Assembly (NCBI GenBank): GCA_018333395.1
Contig: JAGXSQ010000021.1
Span: 1-45,945, forward strand
Origin: Dethiobacter sp.
GTDB lineage: Bacteria; Bacillota_D; Dethiobacteria; Dethiobacterales; Dethiobacteraceae
DNA length: 45,945 bases
Direction: 5' to 3'
In this document: positions 25,206 to 33,591 of the stretch, piece after piece
How positions within the stretch are numbered: position 1 is the first letter of the stretch
Layout of the letters: each line of letters begins with the position of its first letter
Translations under genes and position numbers: made by a program
The notes under the pieces: generated by a model
The model's database searches: none
Told to the model about the DNA's origin: nothing
What the model saw: the letters and a program-made list of their open reading frames with translations, nothing else

Positions 25206-26345
25206 TTAAATTGGCAGCCATGCCGCCCTTGTCACCGCCGCCAACAAAGTGGCTCCGGTGGCAAGGATTTTTTCATTGAAATCAAAACAGGAATGATGAA
25301 GCGGGTGGAGATAATCCGCATCGCCGGTACCGAGAAAAATGAACGCCCCCGGCACCTTTTCCAGGAAGTAGGCAAAATCTTCGCCGCCCATCATCGCCCG
25401 CTCCAGCGTTACCGCTGCCCTCTGTCCCAGCGTTTCTCTCGCCGCCTTTGCCGCCAGCTCAGACATTTCGGCGTTGTTAAGCAGTGGAGGATAACCAAAA
25501 AAATATTCACAACGAAGGCGGGCGCCAAACGCGGCACAGACACCAGCCGCCAGTGTTTCGATCCGCGACGGCATCTCTTGCCTGAGCTGCCAGTCGAGCG
25601 TCCTAACCGTTCCCTCCAGGACTACCGCGTCAGCTATTACATTGCTGGCCGTACCTCCCTGGATCTTACCGATGGTAAGCACCAGCGGGTCGAGCGGATC
25701 TTTGTAGCGGCTGACCAGCGTCTGCAGTGCCGTAACTGTGTGGGCCGCCACCAGCACGGCATCCACCGTATGATGCGGCTGAGCACCATGCCCGCCGCTG
25801 CCAAGAACAGTTAGACGGAAATTATCGGCTGCGGCCATCATTACTCCCGGCTTGACGCCCACAACTCCATACGGCAGACTAGGGTTCAGATGTAAGGCAA
25901 ACGCCGCCCGGACATCCTCCAGCACTCCTGCCTCAATCATGCCGAGCGCCCCGCCCGGCGGACATTCTTCGGCCGGCTGAAAGACAAGGCGTACACCGCC
26001 GCAAGGTGGGTTTTCCTGGAGCAACAACAGCGCGCCATAAAGCATGGCCATATGGCCGTCATGGCCGCAGGCATGGCAGAAGCCGGGATTTTGCGACTTG
26101 TAGGGCGTCTCCTTGCCATCTGCCACCGGCAACGCATCCATCTCAGCACGCAGTAACACCCGCCCGGGGCCAGGACCTAGGTCAGCCACGAGCCCTCCGG
26201 CCACAAAGCGCGGTTCTAGCCCGGCATCGCGCAGCAGCGCCGCTAGGCAAGCCCTGGTCCGTTCCAATTCGAAGCCGATTTCGGGATAAGCGTGGAGCCG
26301 CCGCCTGACCTCCATCAGTTTGGCATGCAGCGCAGGTCCTGTCAT
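25206..26345 (-). CDS. M20-family amidohydrolase (N-acyl-amino acid/hippurate hydrolase type)
   Basis: The 379-residue protein has the M20D metal ligands in order: LRAEMDALPVADGKETPY, FCHACGHDGHMAMLYGA, LVFQPAEECPPGGALGMIE, FALHLNPSLPYG and MMGGEDFAYFLEKVPGAFIF. These are the cys/his/glu residues of IAA-amino acid hydrolase-like enzymes. It cleaves N-acyl amides in the cytoplasm; the physiological substrate is unknown. It is the last gene of the long minus-strand block, 16 bases after the MOSC gene, but may not share its function. Confidence 0.92.
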   Translation of the reverse strand: MTGPALHAKLMEVRRRLHAYPEIGFELERTRACLAALLRDAGLEPRFVAGGLVADLGPGPGRVLLRAEMDALPVADGKETPYKSQNPGFCHACGHDGHMAMLYGALLLLQENPPCGGVRLVFQPAEECPPGGALGMIEAGVLEDVRAAFALHLNPSLPYGVVGVKPGVMMAAADNFRLTVLGSGGHGAQPHHTVDAVLVAAHTVTALQTLVSRYKDPLDPLVLTIGKIQGGTASNVIADAVVLEGTVRTLDWQLRQEMPSRIETLAAGVCAAFGARLRCEYFFGYPPLLNNAEMSELAAKAARETLGQRAAVTLERAMMGGEDFAYFLEKVPGAFIFLGTGDADYLHPLHHSCFDFNEKILATGATLLAAVTRAAWLPI

Positions 26346-26361
26346 TTGGCACCTCTTCGTT

Positions 26362-26811
26362 CTAATTACGGTTATCTTCCCTTGTCACCGTTACACAGTC
26401 CCCGGGCCGCACACGTCCGCCACGCAATACCCTGGCAAAAATTCCTTCGCGCGGCATCACACAATCGCCCGCCTGAAAGTAAACGGCGCAGCGCGTATGA
26501 CATTCTTTGCCGATTTGGGAAACCTCCAGCAACACTTCATCGCCAACCGCGAGCTCCGTGCCGACAGGCAGCGCAGGCAGCTCAATCCCTGCTGTAGTCA
26601 GATTCTCGGCAAAATCCCCCGCCCTAACGTCCAGCCCCTTTTCCGCCATCTTAGCAATGCTCTCGCTGGCCAACAGGCTGACCTGGCGGTGCCAAGCACC
26701 GGCATGGGCATCCCCGGCGATACCATGGCCCGCCTCGAACTTGGCCTCCGTCACATTCCGTTTTCTCGTTCCTTTACTGTCACTAACCGACACGGCCAGA
26801 ATCCTTCCCAT
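26362..26811 (-). CDS. MOSC domain protein
   Basis: The 149-residue protein has the MOSC pattern: AKFEAGHGIAGDAHAGAWHR, VSLLASESIAKM, RAGDFAENLTTAGI, and the conserved Cys in EVSQIGKECHTRCAVYF. MOSC domains bind or transfer sulfur for the molybdenum/tungsten pterin cofactor. I chose the ATG at 26811 because AGGAG lies 7 bases upstream; an ATG two codons earlier is too near. It directly follows moaA and lies in the block with the AOR gene, so a role in the AOR cofactor is likely. Confidence 0.88.
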   Translation of the reverse strand: MGRILAVSVSDSKGTRKRNVTEAKFEAGHGIAGDAHAGAWHRQVSLLASESIAKMAEKGLDVRAGDFAENLTTAGIELPALPVGTELAVGDEVLLEVSQIGKECHTRCAVYFQAGDCVMPREGIFARVLRGGRVRPGDCVTVTREDNRN

Positions 26812-26821
26812 CTTCATTCTC

Positions 26822-27811
26822 CTACCCCCCAATAGCCACCATTCCCGGAACGCCAGGCCGACACCGCGTCAGCGGGTCTTCCGCGAGGCTGGCCGGGTCA
26901 GGCTTAGCCGCCAGCGCTCTAGCAAAGGCCTCCGCTATCGCTGCCGGTGCCTTCAAGAGCGGCCTTAGATCAATCTCATGTTCTCTAAAGAGGCAGGCCA
27001 ATAACTTCCCCTGCGCCGTGATGCGCAAGCGGTTGCACTCGCCGCAGAAATGACGGGAAAGCGGCGAGATAAAGCCAATGTTTCCCCGCCCGCCTTCCAG
27101 CCGGAAATACCTGGCCGGGCCGCCGTTTAGCGGCCCCGGCACTTTGAAAAGTTTTCCCAAACGTGAGCAGATAGCCATAGCCGCCTCCAGCGGCAAGTAA
27201 TGTTCCCGCCAGCTATCGCCATCACCGGTCATCGGCATATACTCAATAAAGCGGACATGGTAATCCTCGGCCAGCGTCAGCCTGGCAAAATCGGCAATTT
27301 CACCATCGTTGATCCCTTTTAACAACACCACGTTCATCTTGATCGGTGTGAGACCTGACCGGCGGGCAACTCGCACGCCTTGAAGCACTCGCTCCAGCGT
27401 GCCACCCCGCGTAATGCTGTTAAAGTTCCCCGGCACCAGCGAGTCTAAGCTGATATTGAGGCGTTGCAGCCCGGCCTGGGCCAACGGCTGCGCCAGCTTA
27501 TCAAGCAACATCCCGTTCGTCGTCAGTGACAGATCATTGATACCGGGTACTTGGCTTAAGCGCCGCACCAGTTCCACCAGATCAGGGCGAAGCAGTGGCT
27601 CGCCGCCCGTCAGCCTGATTTTGCTGATGCCATAGCCAGCGGCCACCTTGGCAATGCAGAGCAGCTCGCTGATCGACAAAACTTCTTCGCCACTGCGGTT
27701 GCAGCTCTCCGCCCCGGGGGTGCAGTAAAAACAGCTTAAATTGCAGCGTTCCGTGACAGAGATCCGCAGATAGGTGATCCGCCTGCCGTGAGCATCGACC
27801 AACTCCGACAT
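26822..27811 (-). CDS. moaA: GTP 3',8-cyclase, molybdenum/tungsten cofactor synthesis
   Basis: The 329-residue radical SAM enzyme has the N-terminal cluster motif RCNLSCFYC (Cys23, 27, 30), KIRLTGGEPLLRPDLVELV, the C-terminal cluster motif CGECNRLRITAQGKLLACLF and the essential terminal Gly-Gly. It makes the cyclic intermediate of molybdopterin from GTP. It starts at ATG 27811 after GGAGGGGG. Position in the AOR/tat block suggests it helps supply the tungsto-pterin of AOR. moaC, moaE, moeA are not in the window. Confidence 0.95.
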   Translation of the reverse strand: MSELVDAHGRRITYLRISVTERCNLSCFYCTPGAESCNRSGEEVLSISELLCIAKVAAGYGISKIRLTGGEPLLRPDLVELVRRLSQVPGINDLSLTTNGMLLDKLAQPLAQAGLQRLNISLDSLVPGNFNSITRGGTLERVLQGVRVARRSGLTPIKMNVVLLKGINDGEIADFARLTLAEDYHVRFIEYMPMTGDGDSWREHYLPLEAAMAICSRLGKLFKVPGPLNGGPARYFRLEGGRGNIGFISPLSRHFCGECNRLRITAQGKLLACLFREHEIDLRPLLKAPAAIAEAFARALAAKPDPASLAEDPLTRCRPGVPGMVAIGG

Positions 27812-27834
27812 CTTACCCCCTCCGGTACTTTAGC

Positions 27835-28026
27835 TTACCTGGCCGCCTGCTCCTTATCTTCTTCACCAAGTTCCACACTTTCCTTGAGTTCCTTGGTCGC
27901 CTGCTTAAATTCCCTTAGCCCCTTGCCGAGCGACTTGCCTATTTCCGGCAGTTTGCGTGGCCCGAAAACAATCAGCACCAAGCCGAAAATCAGCAACAAC
28001 TCCTGTGGACCAATCCGTCCAAACAT
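27835..28026 (-). CDS. tatA: Twin-arginine translocase subunit TatA
   Basis: The 63-residue protein has the TatA/E layout: a short N-terminal membrane helix ([17 protein letters not shown]), the [17 protein letters not shown] hinge and amphipathic helix, then a charged tail. GGAGGTGAGG precedes the ATG. It follows tatC by 19 bases, so the two form a minimal TatAC translocase of the Gram-positive type. Confidence 0.95.
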   Translation of the reverse strand: MFGRIGPQELLLIFGLVLIVFGPRKLPEIGKSLGKGLREFKQATKELKESVELGEEDKEQAAR

Positions 28027-28045
28027 CTACCTCACCTCCTTCTAT

Positions 28046-28798
28046 TCAAGGATTCATTTGTGCCTGCGGCTCCTCAGCCGCCTTGCCTTCCTGCGGCCTG
28101 ACAAACCGTGCCAGCAAGATAGAAAACTCGTACAAGACCAGCATCGGCACCCCCATGAGTATCTGTGAAAGCACATCCGGCGGCGTAAAAATAGCGGCCA
28201 AGATAAAGATTATGATGGTCGCGTACATCCGCTGTCCGGCCAGGAATTCAGGGGAAACGAGGCCAAGCTTCGCCAGGATCAGCACCATCACCGGCATCAA
28301 AAAGACCAAGCCAAACCCTAGCATCAGGCCCATGCTGTAAGAAATGTACGCACTGAAGGAAATCATCGGCGTGAGACCCTCGGCACTAAAGCCGAGAAAA
28401 AAACGCACGGAAAAAGGCAGGACAACAAGAAAGGCAAAAGTAACTCCCAAGACAAAAAAAACGAGCGAAAATAGTGACACAAAAAATATTAGGCGACGCT
28501 CCTGCCGCTGCAGGCCCGGCAAGATAAAGAGCCATAACTGGTAAAAAATCACCGGCAGTGACAGGAAAAACCCGGCTATAAACGTCAGCCTCAGGTTGGT
28601 CATTAAGGCTTCCGCCAAACCAAGGTATACCAGTTCCCCCACCGGCCTGATAAACAGCTCGCGTATCTCGTCCAGATAGAAGTTGGAAACAGCGGACAGC
28701 AACAAGACGGAAACTCCGCAGACAATCAGCCGGCGCCGCAGTTCCTCCAGGTGGTCCATCAAAGACATCGATTTTTCCGGATCTTTTTTCGTAGCCAT
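28046..28798 (-). CDS. tatC: Twin-arginine translocase subunit TatC
   Basis: The 250-residue protein has the TatC start MSLMDHLEELRRRLIVCG and six hydrophobic segments, with RLTFIAGFFLSLPVIFYQLW and FLPGLQ-like sequences typical of the family. TatC recognises twin-arginine signals in the membrane. A likely client is encoded in the same block: the solute-binding lipoprotein at 40259-41578 with an NRRKFLKY signal. Confidence 0.95.
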   Translation of the reverse strand: MATKKDPEKSMSLMDHLEELRRRLIVCGVSVLLLSAVSNFYLDEIRELFIRPVGELVYLGLAEALMTNLRLTFIAGFFLSLPVIFYQLWLFILPGLQRQERRLIFFVSLFSLVFFVLGVTFAFLVVLPFSVRFFLGFSAEGLTPMISFSAYISYSMGLMLGFGLVFLMPVMVLILAKLGLVSPEFLAGQRMYATIIIFILAAIFTPPDVLSQILMGVPMLVLYEFSILLARFVRPQEGKAAEEPQAQMNP

Positions 28799-28853
28799 CT
28801 GATGGCCTATGCCTCCATTTTCAGCAAAAACCTCTGCCTAAAACGGCAGACTA

Positions 28854-29837
28854 CTAACTTTCTTTCGCCACCCCTGCCCTTTCTCCTGCCGCAGAACTTT
28901 TCCCCCTGTAAACATAATCTAGCTCCACTTTGTCAATGCCCAGCTGCTTAAATATTATTTCTAGGCGACTTTTAACTTTTTGGAGATTATACTGATCCGC
29001 GTCAGAGAGGGGGCGCTTGGAATCTCCCATGTTAAATCCCCGAATTTCTAAAGCTGCTTTAAACCCCAACGGGAACGGCAGAGCAAACATGGCTCTGATC
29101 AATTGCAGCACGGAAAACTGCATTTTAAGCGCGCGATCCTTGTCTCCAGCATTCCAGGCTTGGTAAATTCCTACCATTATCTCCGGAACAATACCAACTG
29201 TAGCACACATTGCTCCCTTTGCCCCAACAGCCAGCGCCGCGTAAAGCATCTCCTCACGCCCAGTTAAAATATTAAGTTCGGCGCCGATCAGACGAACCTT
29301 ATCCATATAATGCATAAAATCAACCATATTGCCGCTACTTTCTTTCATGCCCACGACACTTGAAAACCTGCTTAAACGTTTGATGACGTCATAATCAATA
29401 GGGGCGCTAAAAAGCGGTATATTATACAAAATGACGGGTACGTCAGGGCATGCCTCAAACACCTGCTCGTAGTGTTCCTCTATTTGTTCTTGGCTTACAG
29501 GTAGGTAGTAGGGCGGCGCGATAACTACTGCCGCGCTTCCTAGAGCTTTGGCTTTTTCTGTTAGCTTTATGCAGTTAGCCGCGCAGCTTTCGGTGGTGCC
29601 CGGTGTTACAGGCACCCTGCCCCTAGCCTCATCGCAGACAATTTCCATAATCTTGACCTTTTCCTCAAAATTAAGATGAATAAATTCACCGACGCTTCCA
29701 AGTGGGAATAAGCCGTTGACCCCTTCGTCTATAAGCCAGTTCACCATCTGCCTGAGTACCGTTTCATTAACACAGCCCTGCTCATCAAATGGCGTTAGCA
29801 TAGCTGGATAAATACCTTCCGGCTTAAAAATCCCCAC
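28854..29837 (-). CDS. DapA/N-acetylneuraminate-lyase superfamily aldolase
   Basis: The 327-residue (beta/alpha)8 class I aldolase has GLFPLGSVGEFIHLNFEEK, VPVILYNIPLFSAPIDYD with the catalytic Tyr, and the Schiff-base lysine in VVGMKESSGNMVDF near residue 166. Such enzymes make or split 2-keto acids, usually to pyruvate and an aldehyde. Because it sits in a catabolic block beside AOR, I read it as a catabolic keto-acid aldolase and not as the dapA of lysine synthesis. Its GTG start uses a ribosome site inside the moaD-like 3' end: the GGGGGAGGA that encodes the terminal glycines. Confidence 0.88.
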   Translation of the reverse strand: MGIFKPEGIYPAMLTPFDEQGCVNETVLRQMVNWLIDEGVNGLFPLGSVGEFIHLNFEEKVKIMEIVCDEARGRVPVTPGTTESCAANCIKLTEKAKALGSAAVVIAPPYYLPVSQEQIEEHYEQVFEACPDVPVILYNIPLFSAPIDYDVIKRLSRFSSVVGMKESSGNMVDFMHYMDKVRLIGAELNILTGREEMLYAALAVGAKGAMCATVGIVPEIMVGIYQAWNAGDKDRALKMQFSVLQLIRAMFALPFPLGFKAALEIRGFNMGDSKRPLSDADQYNLQKVKSRLEIIFKQLGIDKVELDYVYRGKSSAAGERAGVAKES

Positions 29838-29839
29838 AA

Positions 29840-30106
29840 TTATCCTCCCCCTAGTGCTTGTATGATGGCAATTTTATCCCCGTCATGTAATACAATCTCT
29901 TCACTCTGCAACAACTGGTAGGAGCGCCCATTTACAAGAATCGCATAACCGCTGCCCAACTTAGAGGCGAGAGGAAATCCTGTTGCTTTTTCAATCTCAC
30001 TTACTGCTTCAGGCAAAGTATTAGCGGTACTTATGACTAACTTTCTTACGCCCGACTCTTCAGCAATTTGCGCCAGGAAACACACTTCCACTTTGACCAT
30101 AGCCAT
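29840..30106 (-). CDS. MoaD/ThiS-family small sulfur carrier
   Basis: The 88-residue beta-grasp protein ends IIQALGGG, so it has the C-terminal Gly-Gly that is activated as a thiocarboxylate. KVEVCFLAQIAEESGVRKL at the start and LHDGDKIAIIQ fit the MoaD/ThiS fold. It lies 3 bases after the AOR gene and 2 bases before the aldolase. MoaD-like genes often accompany AOR genes, which suggests it supplies dithiolene sulfur to the tungsto-pterin; that is inference. No MoaE is adjacent. Confidence 0.88.
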   Translation of the reverse strand: MAMVKVEVCFLAQIAEESGVRKLVISTANTLPEAVSEIEKATGFPLASKLGSGYAILVNGRSYQLLQSEEIVLHDGDKIAIIQALGGG

Positions 30107-30109
30107 GCC

Positions 30110-31933
30110 TTATTTCAACCCTAACCTGATTAAATTTGCCTCCGTTGGAGTTCCCTCCTCATCCCAGCCCCTGACGAGATAATACTGTTCAAGCATTTCT
30201 TTTAAAGGCACAGTAATCCCTTTGGCCGGCCCGGCCTGGTGGGCTTCTTTCAACAATCTCGGAGGCAGGGTGTCGTCGGCGCGTGTAACGCCTTCCCTGA
30301 CATTAAAAAGGCGAATCAAATTATTAATTTTCTCTCCGATGAACAGAAGGTTTTTGACGGAAGAAAAGCTTTTAATCCCCGTTAAAGCATGGACTAAATC
30401 CGTCAACTGGTTATGGCCGAGAGCAAAGGTACTAAAAAGGCAAACGCCAAGAGAGTTTACCACGCTGAACCAATCCTGATCAGTCTTTACAAGCTCCGCC
30501 TTAAATTCCGTTTCCAACGGATCAATTCTGCCCGCATGGCTTAGCACCTCGGCACCTACCGTCCAGGCCCTTAAATGACAAGCGCCCCGGTCGCTGGTGG
30601 CATAGGCCAAACCCATGCCCAAAGCGGCGCGCGGATCATACGCCGGAAGTTCCAAGCCCTTGACATGCATAGCAAAATCCCCACTGCCCCGGCCATAATA
30701 TTCTGCTGCCCGCCTTACACCCCGGCCGATTATTTGTCCCGCTCCTTGGTTCTCACCAATCAGCCGGACAATTTTTATCATTGCTTCATGGTCACCAAAA
30801 GGCGCCCTAAAACCCAGCTCTTCTTCCGTGATAATTCCCTTTTCGAAACACTCCATTACGAACCCGATGGCATTACCTGCAGAAATGGCATCTATGCCAT
30901 AATAATCAGACAAATACTCCGCATAGGCAATAGAACCTAGTTCACTATTACCGCACTGAGCCCCAAAACTCCAAAAGTCTTCAAACTCAGGGCCCTCCAC
31001 AAATTTGCCTGTATAGGGACCAGATTTCACTTTAGAGTACTTGCTACAGGCGATGGGACAGGCGAAGCAAGCCCTATCTTCTTCAAAAAGCTCCTCTCTA
31101 AGTTTATGTTCGTCTATGAACTCGCCGCCGGGATAGCTTCCACCCTGGAAATTTTTAATAGGAAGCAAGCCCGTCTCTTTTATAAAGGAGTAAATGCTGC
31201 TGGTACCGAATTTCGGCCGTGCGCCCCCGGTATCGGGATTTATGGCAATTTCATTGTAGGCTTCTCTGTTTTCTTTAAGAAACTCCTCGTAATCAAATAT
31301 TTCAATACTGCCTGTACCTTTCACGGCAATCGCTTTGAGTTTTTTGGCGCCCAATACTGCCCCGCTGCCGCCTCGGCCAAATGACCGTCCTTCGGCTTGC
31401 ACCGAGGCCATCAAGACCTTGTTTTCCCCGGCTGGCCCGATGCAGGCGACTTTATAATCCTCTCCATGAGCCTTTTTAAGCTGCTCTGCAGCAGAAAAGG
31501 TATCCAGGCCCCAGAGTTCCGTCGCCTCCAGAATATCTACCTGGTGATCGGTAATAATCAGTTTAACAGGCGTCTCCGACTGCCCCTTGATGATAATGAT
31601 GTCAAACCCTGCTGCTTTAAGTTCAGGGCCAAAAGTGCCGCCACAGTTTGCGTCATTCCATATGCCTGTCAGGGGACTTTTGACAGCTATGACGGAGCGG
31701 CAGCCTGTAGGCGCTAAGGTCCCGGTTAAAGGGCCGCAGGCTACAACCAGAATATTATCCAAAGACAGAGGATCGCAACCTGCAGGGAGTTCGTCATAGA
31801 GGACCTTTGCCGCAAATCCTTTGCCACCGATATATTCCTTGACCAGCGCTACGGGAAGATCAGTAATCTCATACTTTTGTTCAGTCAAATCAACATGCAG
31901 TATAAAGCCGGCGTAGCCAGGGATTTTAGCCAT
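30110..31933 (-). CDS. aor: Tungsten-type aldehyde:ferredoxin oxidoreductase
   Basis: The 607-residue protein matches the AOR family throughout: GGKGFAAKVLYDELPAGCDP and GPLTGTLAPTGCRSVIAVKS near the start, GTFGPELKAAGFDIIIIKG, the cluster motif CFACPIACSKY (about residues 287-297) with the fourth Cys in SLGVCLFSTFA near 498, and the pterin-binding GLELPAYDPRAALGMGLAYA. It would oxidise an aldehyde to its acid, or reduce the acid, with ferredoxin. It is cytoplasmic. It is paired with the ferredoxin subunit upstream (4 bases) and the MoaD-like protein downstream. Confidence 0.95.
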   Translation of the reverse strand: MAKIPGYAGFILHVDLTEQKYEITDLPVALVKEYIGGKGFAAKVLYDELPAGCDPLSLDNILVVACGPLTGTLAPTGCRSVIAVKSPLTGIWNDANCGGTFGPELKAAGFDIIIIKGQSETPVKLIITDHQVDILEATELWGLDTFSAAEQLKKAHGEDYKVACIGPAGENKVLMASVQAEGRSFGRGGSGAVLGAKKLKAIAVKGTGSIEIFDYEEFLKENREAYNEIAINPDTGGARPKFGTSSIYSFIKETGLLPIKNFQGGSYPGGEFIDEHKLREELFEEDRACFACPIACSKYSKVKSGPYTGKFVEGPEFEDFWSFGAQCGNSELGSIAYAEYLSDYYGIDAISAGNAIGFVMECFEKGIITEEELGFRAPFGDHEAMIKIVRLIGENQGAGQIIGRGVRRAAEYYGRGSGDFAMHVKGLELPAYDPRAALGMGLAYATSDRGACHLRAWTVGAEVLSHAGRIDPLETEFKAELVKTDQDWFSVVNSLGVCLFSTFALGHNQLTDLVHALTGIKSFSSVKNLLFIGEKINNLIRLFNVREGVTRADDTLPPRLLKEAHQAGPAKGITVPLKEMLEQYYLVRGWDEEGTPTEANLIRLGLK

Positions 31934-31937
31934 TTCT

Positions 31938-32324
31938 TCACCTACTTCTTTTTAACGCTTTTCTTGGGCACCAGGTAACACACTGAAATTGGCCACTACA
32001 AGTATCACAGAACAAAGGATATTCTCCATCTGTGGGCAGCTCTCCAAAAGGACAGGCCGCGCTGCATAAAAGGCAGGCCACGCACCGCTTCCGGTCGAGC
32101 TGAACGACTCCTTCCGGCGATAAATAAAGCGCTTCTTCCGGGCAAGCCTGCATACAGGCTCTTTGCGGACACTGTCGGCAAAATTTAACATTGCCTACCC
32201 GAGGCCAGTCGTCATCATACTTGATCAGAGCTCGCTTGGTATGGATTTTTTTAAAATGCTCCATGGAGCAAACAATTTCACAGATCCGGCAACCGGTGCA
32301 ATCTTTCCGCTCATAATTAATCAC
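31938..32324 (-). CDS. Four-cluster ferredoxin subunit (AorA/HycB-like), AOR partner
   Basis: The 128-residue protein has 16 clustered cysteines in four sets: CTGCRICEIVC, CRQCPQRACMQAC, CVACLLCSAAC and CDTCSGQFQCVTWC. That allows four [4Fe-4S] clusters, as in HycB/DmsB-type electron-transfer subunits and in the small subunit of bacterial AORs. It starts at GTG 32324 with GGAGG 8 bases upstream. It lies 4 bases from the AOR gene and would carry electrons from the tungsten site to an acceptor. No FAD subunit of the AorC type is present. Confidence 0.9.
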   Translation of the reverse strand: MINYERKDCTGCRICEIVCSMEHFKKIHTKRALIKYDDDWPRVGNVKFCRQCPQRACMQACPEEALYLSPEGVVQLDRKRCVACLLCSAACPFGELPTDGEYPLFCDTCSGQFQCVTWCPRKALKRSR

Positions 32325-32358
32325 CTTAGCAGCCTCCGACCCTCTGCAGAAAGTATTT

Positions 32359-33144
32359 TTAGATTTTCACTGAATTAGTACGGCATCCTAAATCAGAAGA
32401 GATGTTTCCTGCTGTATTGGTAACTTGCTCAATGATATATGGTAACCTTTGTTCACTTAAATTGGCAATCAACCCGCTGACACTGATGGCGGCGATAACC
32501 TTACCGCTGTGATCTTTGACCGGAGCGGCCACACATCGTAATCCTAGCTGTATCTCTTCATTATCTATGGCATAACCTTCTTGCCGTATTTTCTGCATTT
32601 CATTTAGCAGGTCCATTTCTTCACAAAGCGTGTTGTTGGTCATTCTCTTGAGCCCTTTTGTGGCAACAACCCTGCGGGCCTGCTCTTCCTCCATAAAGCT
32701 TAAAAGCACCTTCCCCACGGCAGTACAGTGCATGGGAAACCTGAGGCCTATCTGAGAAGGCTGGGTAATGATAGAGCCGAGAAATTCAACCTTATTCAAA
32801 TACAGAACTTCTCCCTGATTATGGATTACCAGGTGAGCGGATTGCTCCGTCAATTTAACCAGTTTCTCTAAGTGGAACAAGCTCACATGGTAAAAATCGT
32901 TGCCGCTAATGGCCTTAGTCCCCAACTCAAAAATACCGAAGCCCATGCGGTATGTGCCAACCTTGGGGTCTTTTCGAACCCACTGAATTCTTTCAAGGGT
33001 TTCCAAGAGGCGAAAAACGGTACTCTTGTGCAAGCCTGTCTCTGCAGATAATTGTTTAAGGGTTTTTTCAGGCTCATGTAAAGTAAAGCAATTTAATATT
33101 TCTGCTGCTCTTTCCAACACTCTCACAGTATAGTCTCTGTCCAA
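32359..33144 (-). CDS. IclR-family transcriptional regulator
   Basis: The 261-residue protein has the IclR winged helix (VLERAAEILNCFTLHEPEKT, LSAETGLHKSTVFRLLETL) followed by the effector domain with RFPMHCTAVGKVLLSFM, GYAIDNEEIQLGLRCVAAPV and AAISVSGLIANL. It probably senses a pathway metabolite and controls the surrounding catabolic genes. The start is TTG at 33144 after GAGGGTG. A palindrome that fits IclR-type operators lies at 45352-45366, before the first gene of the block. Confidence 0.94.
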   Translation of the reverse strand: MDRDYTVRVLERAAEILNCFTLHEPEKTLKQLSAETGLHKSTVFRLLETLERIQWVRKDPKVGTYRMGFGIFELGTKAISGNDFYHVSLFHLEKLVKLTEQSAHLVIHNQGEVLYLNKVEFLGSIITQPSQIGLRFPMHCTAVGKVLLSFMEEEQARRVVATKGLKRMTNNTLCEEMDLLNEMQKIRQEGYAIDNEEIQLGLRCVAAPVKDHSGKVIAAISVSGLIANLSEQRLPYIIEQVTNTAGNISSDLGCRTNSVKI

Positions 33145-33176
33145 ATCCGCACCCTCATTACAGTATTTTTTAAAGA

Positions 33177-33557
33177 CTACCTTCGCTTATAAGCAATGAC
33201 CTCAATTTCTATCTTCAAGGTGCCTAGACCACAAACAATGGTAGTCCGCGCCGGGAAGGGTTCTTTAAAATACTGCCGATACAATTCATTGTATTCATCA
33301 CGGAACTCTATGTCTCCTAAAAAGGCGTTAACTTTTACCACATTTGCCAGGTCTAGACCGAGAAAGTTCAGGTTCTTAATAATATTTTTGAATACCAGGT
33401 CAGCCTCTTCCTTAAACGATCCGCTGAAAAGCTGTCCCGTGTCGGAATCGATAGGCGCCTGGCCTGACATAAACACAAAGTCATCCGTTTCTACCAGGTG
33501 CGTATAAGGCCCGGCTGGCTTCCCCACTGTCTCCGGATTATGATGCTTAATACTCAT
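33177..33557 (-). CDS. RidA/YjgF-family protein
   Basis: The 126-residue protein has the RidA pattern: GPYTHLVETDDFVFMSGQAP, NIIKNLNFLGLDLANVVKVN, and PARTTIVCGLG with the conserved Arg needed for imine/enamine deamination. Members hydrolyse reactive enamines or act in amide and pyrimidine catabolism. It supports the idea that the block handles a nitrogen-containing or enamine-forming intermediate. GGAGG precedes the ATG. Confidence 0.92.
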   Translation of the reverse strand: MSIKHHNPETVGKPAGPYTHLVETDDFVFMSGQAPIDSDTGQLFSGSFKEEADLVFKNIIKNLNFLGLDLANVVKVNAFLGDIEFRDEYNELYRQYFKEPFPARTTIVCGLGTLKIEIEVIAYKRR

Positions 33558-33591
33558 ATTAAACCTCCATCATATTTTTTTCAGCCTGCAG

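Noticed and set aside
28854..29837. The DapA-superfamily gene as the missing dapA of lysine synthesis
   Set aside because: It is far from the lysine operon, sits in a catabolic block between a MoaD-like gene and tatC, and its family includes many catabolic keto-acid aldolases. A biosynthetic role is not excluded.
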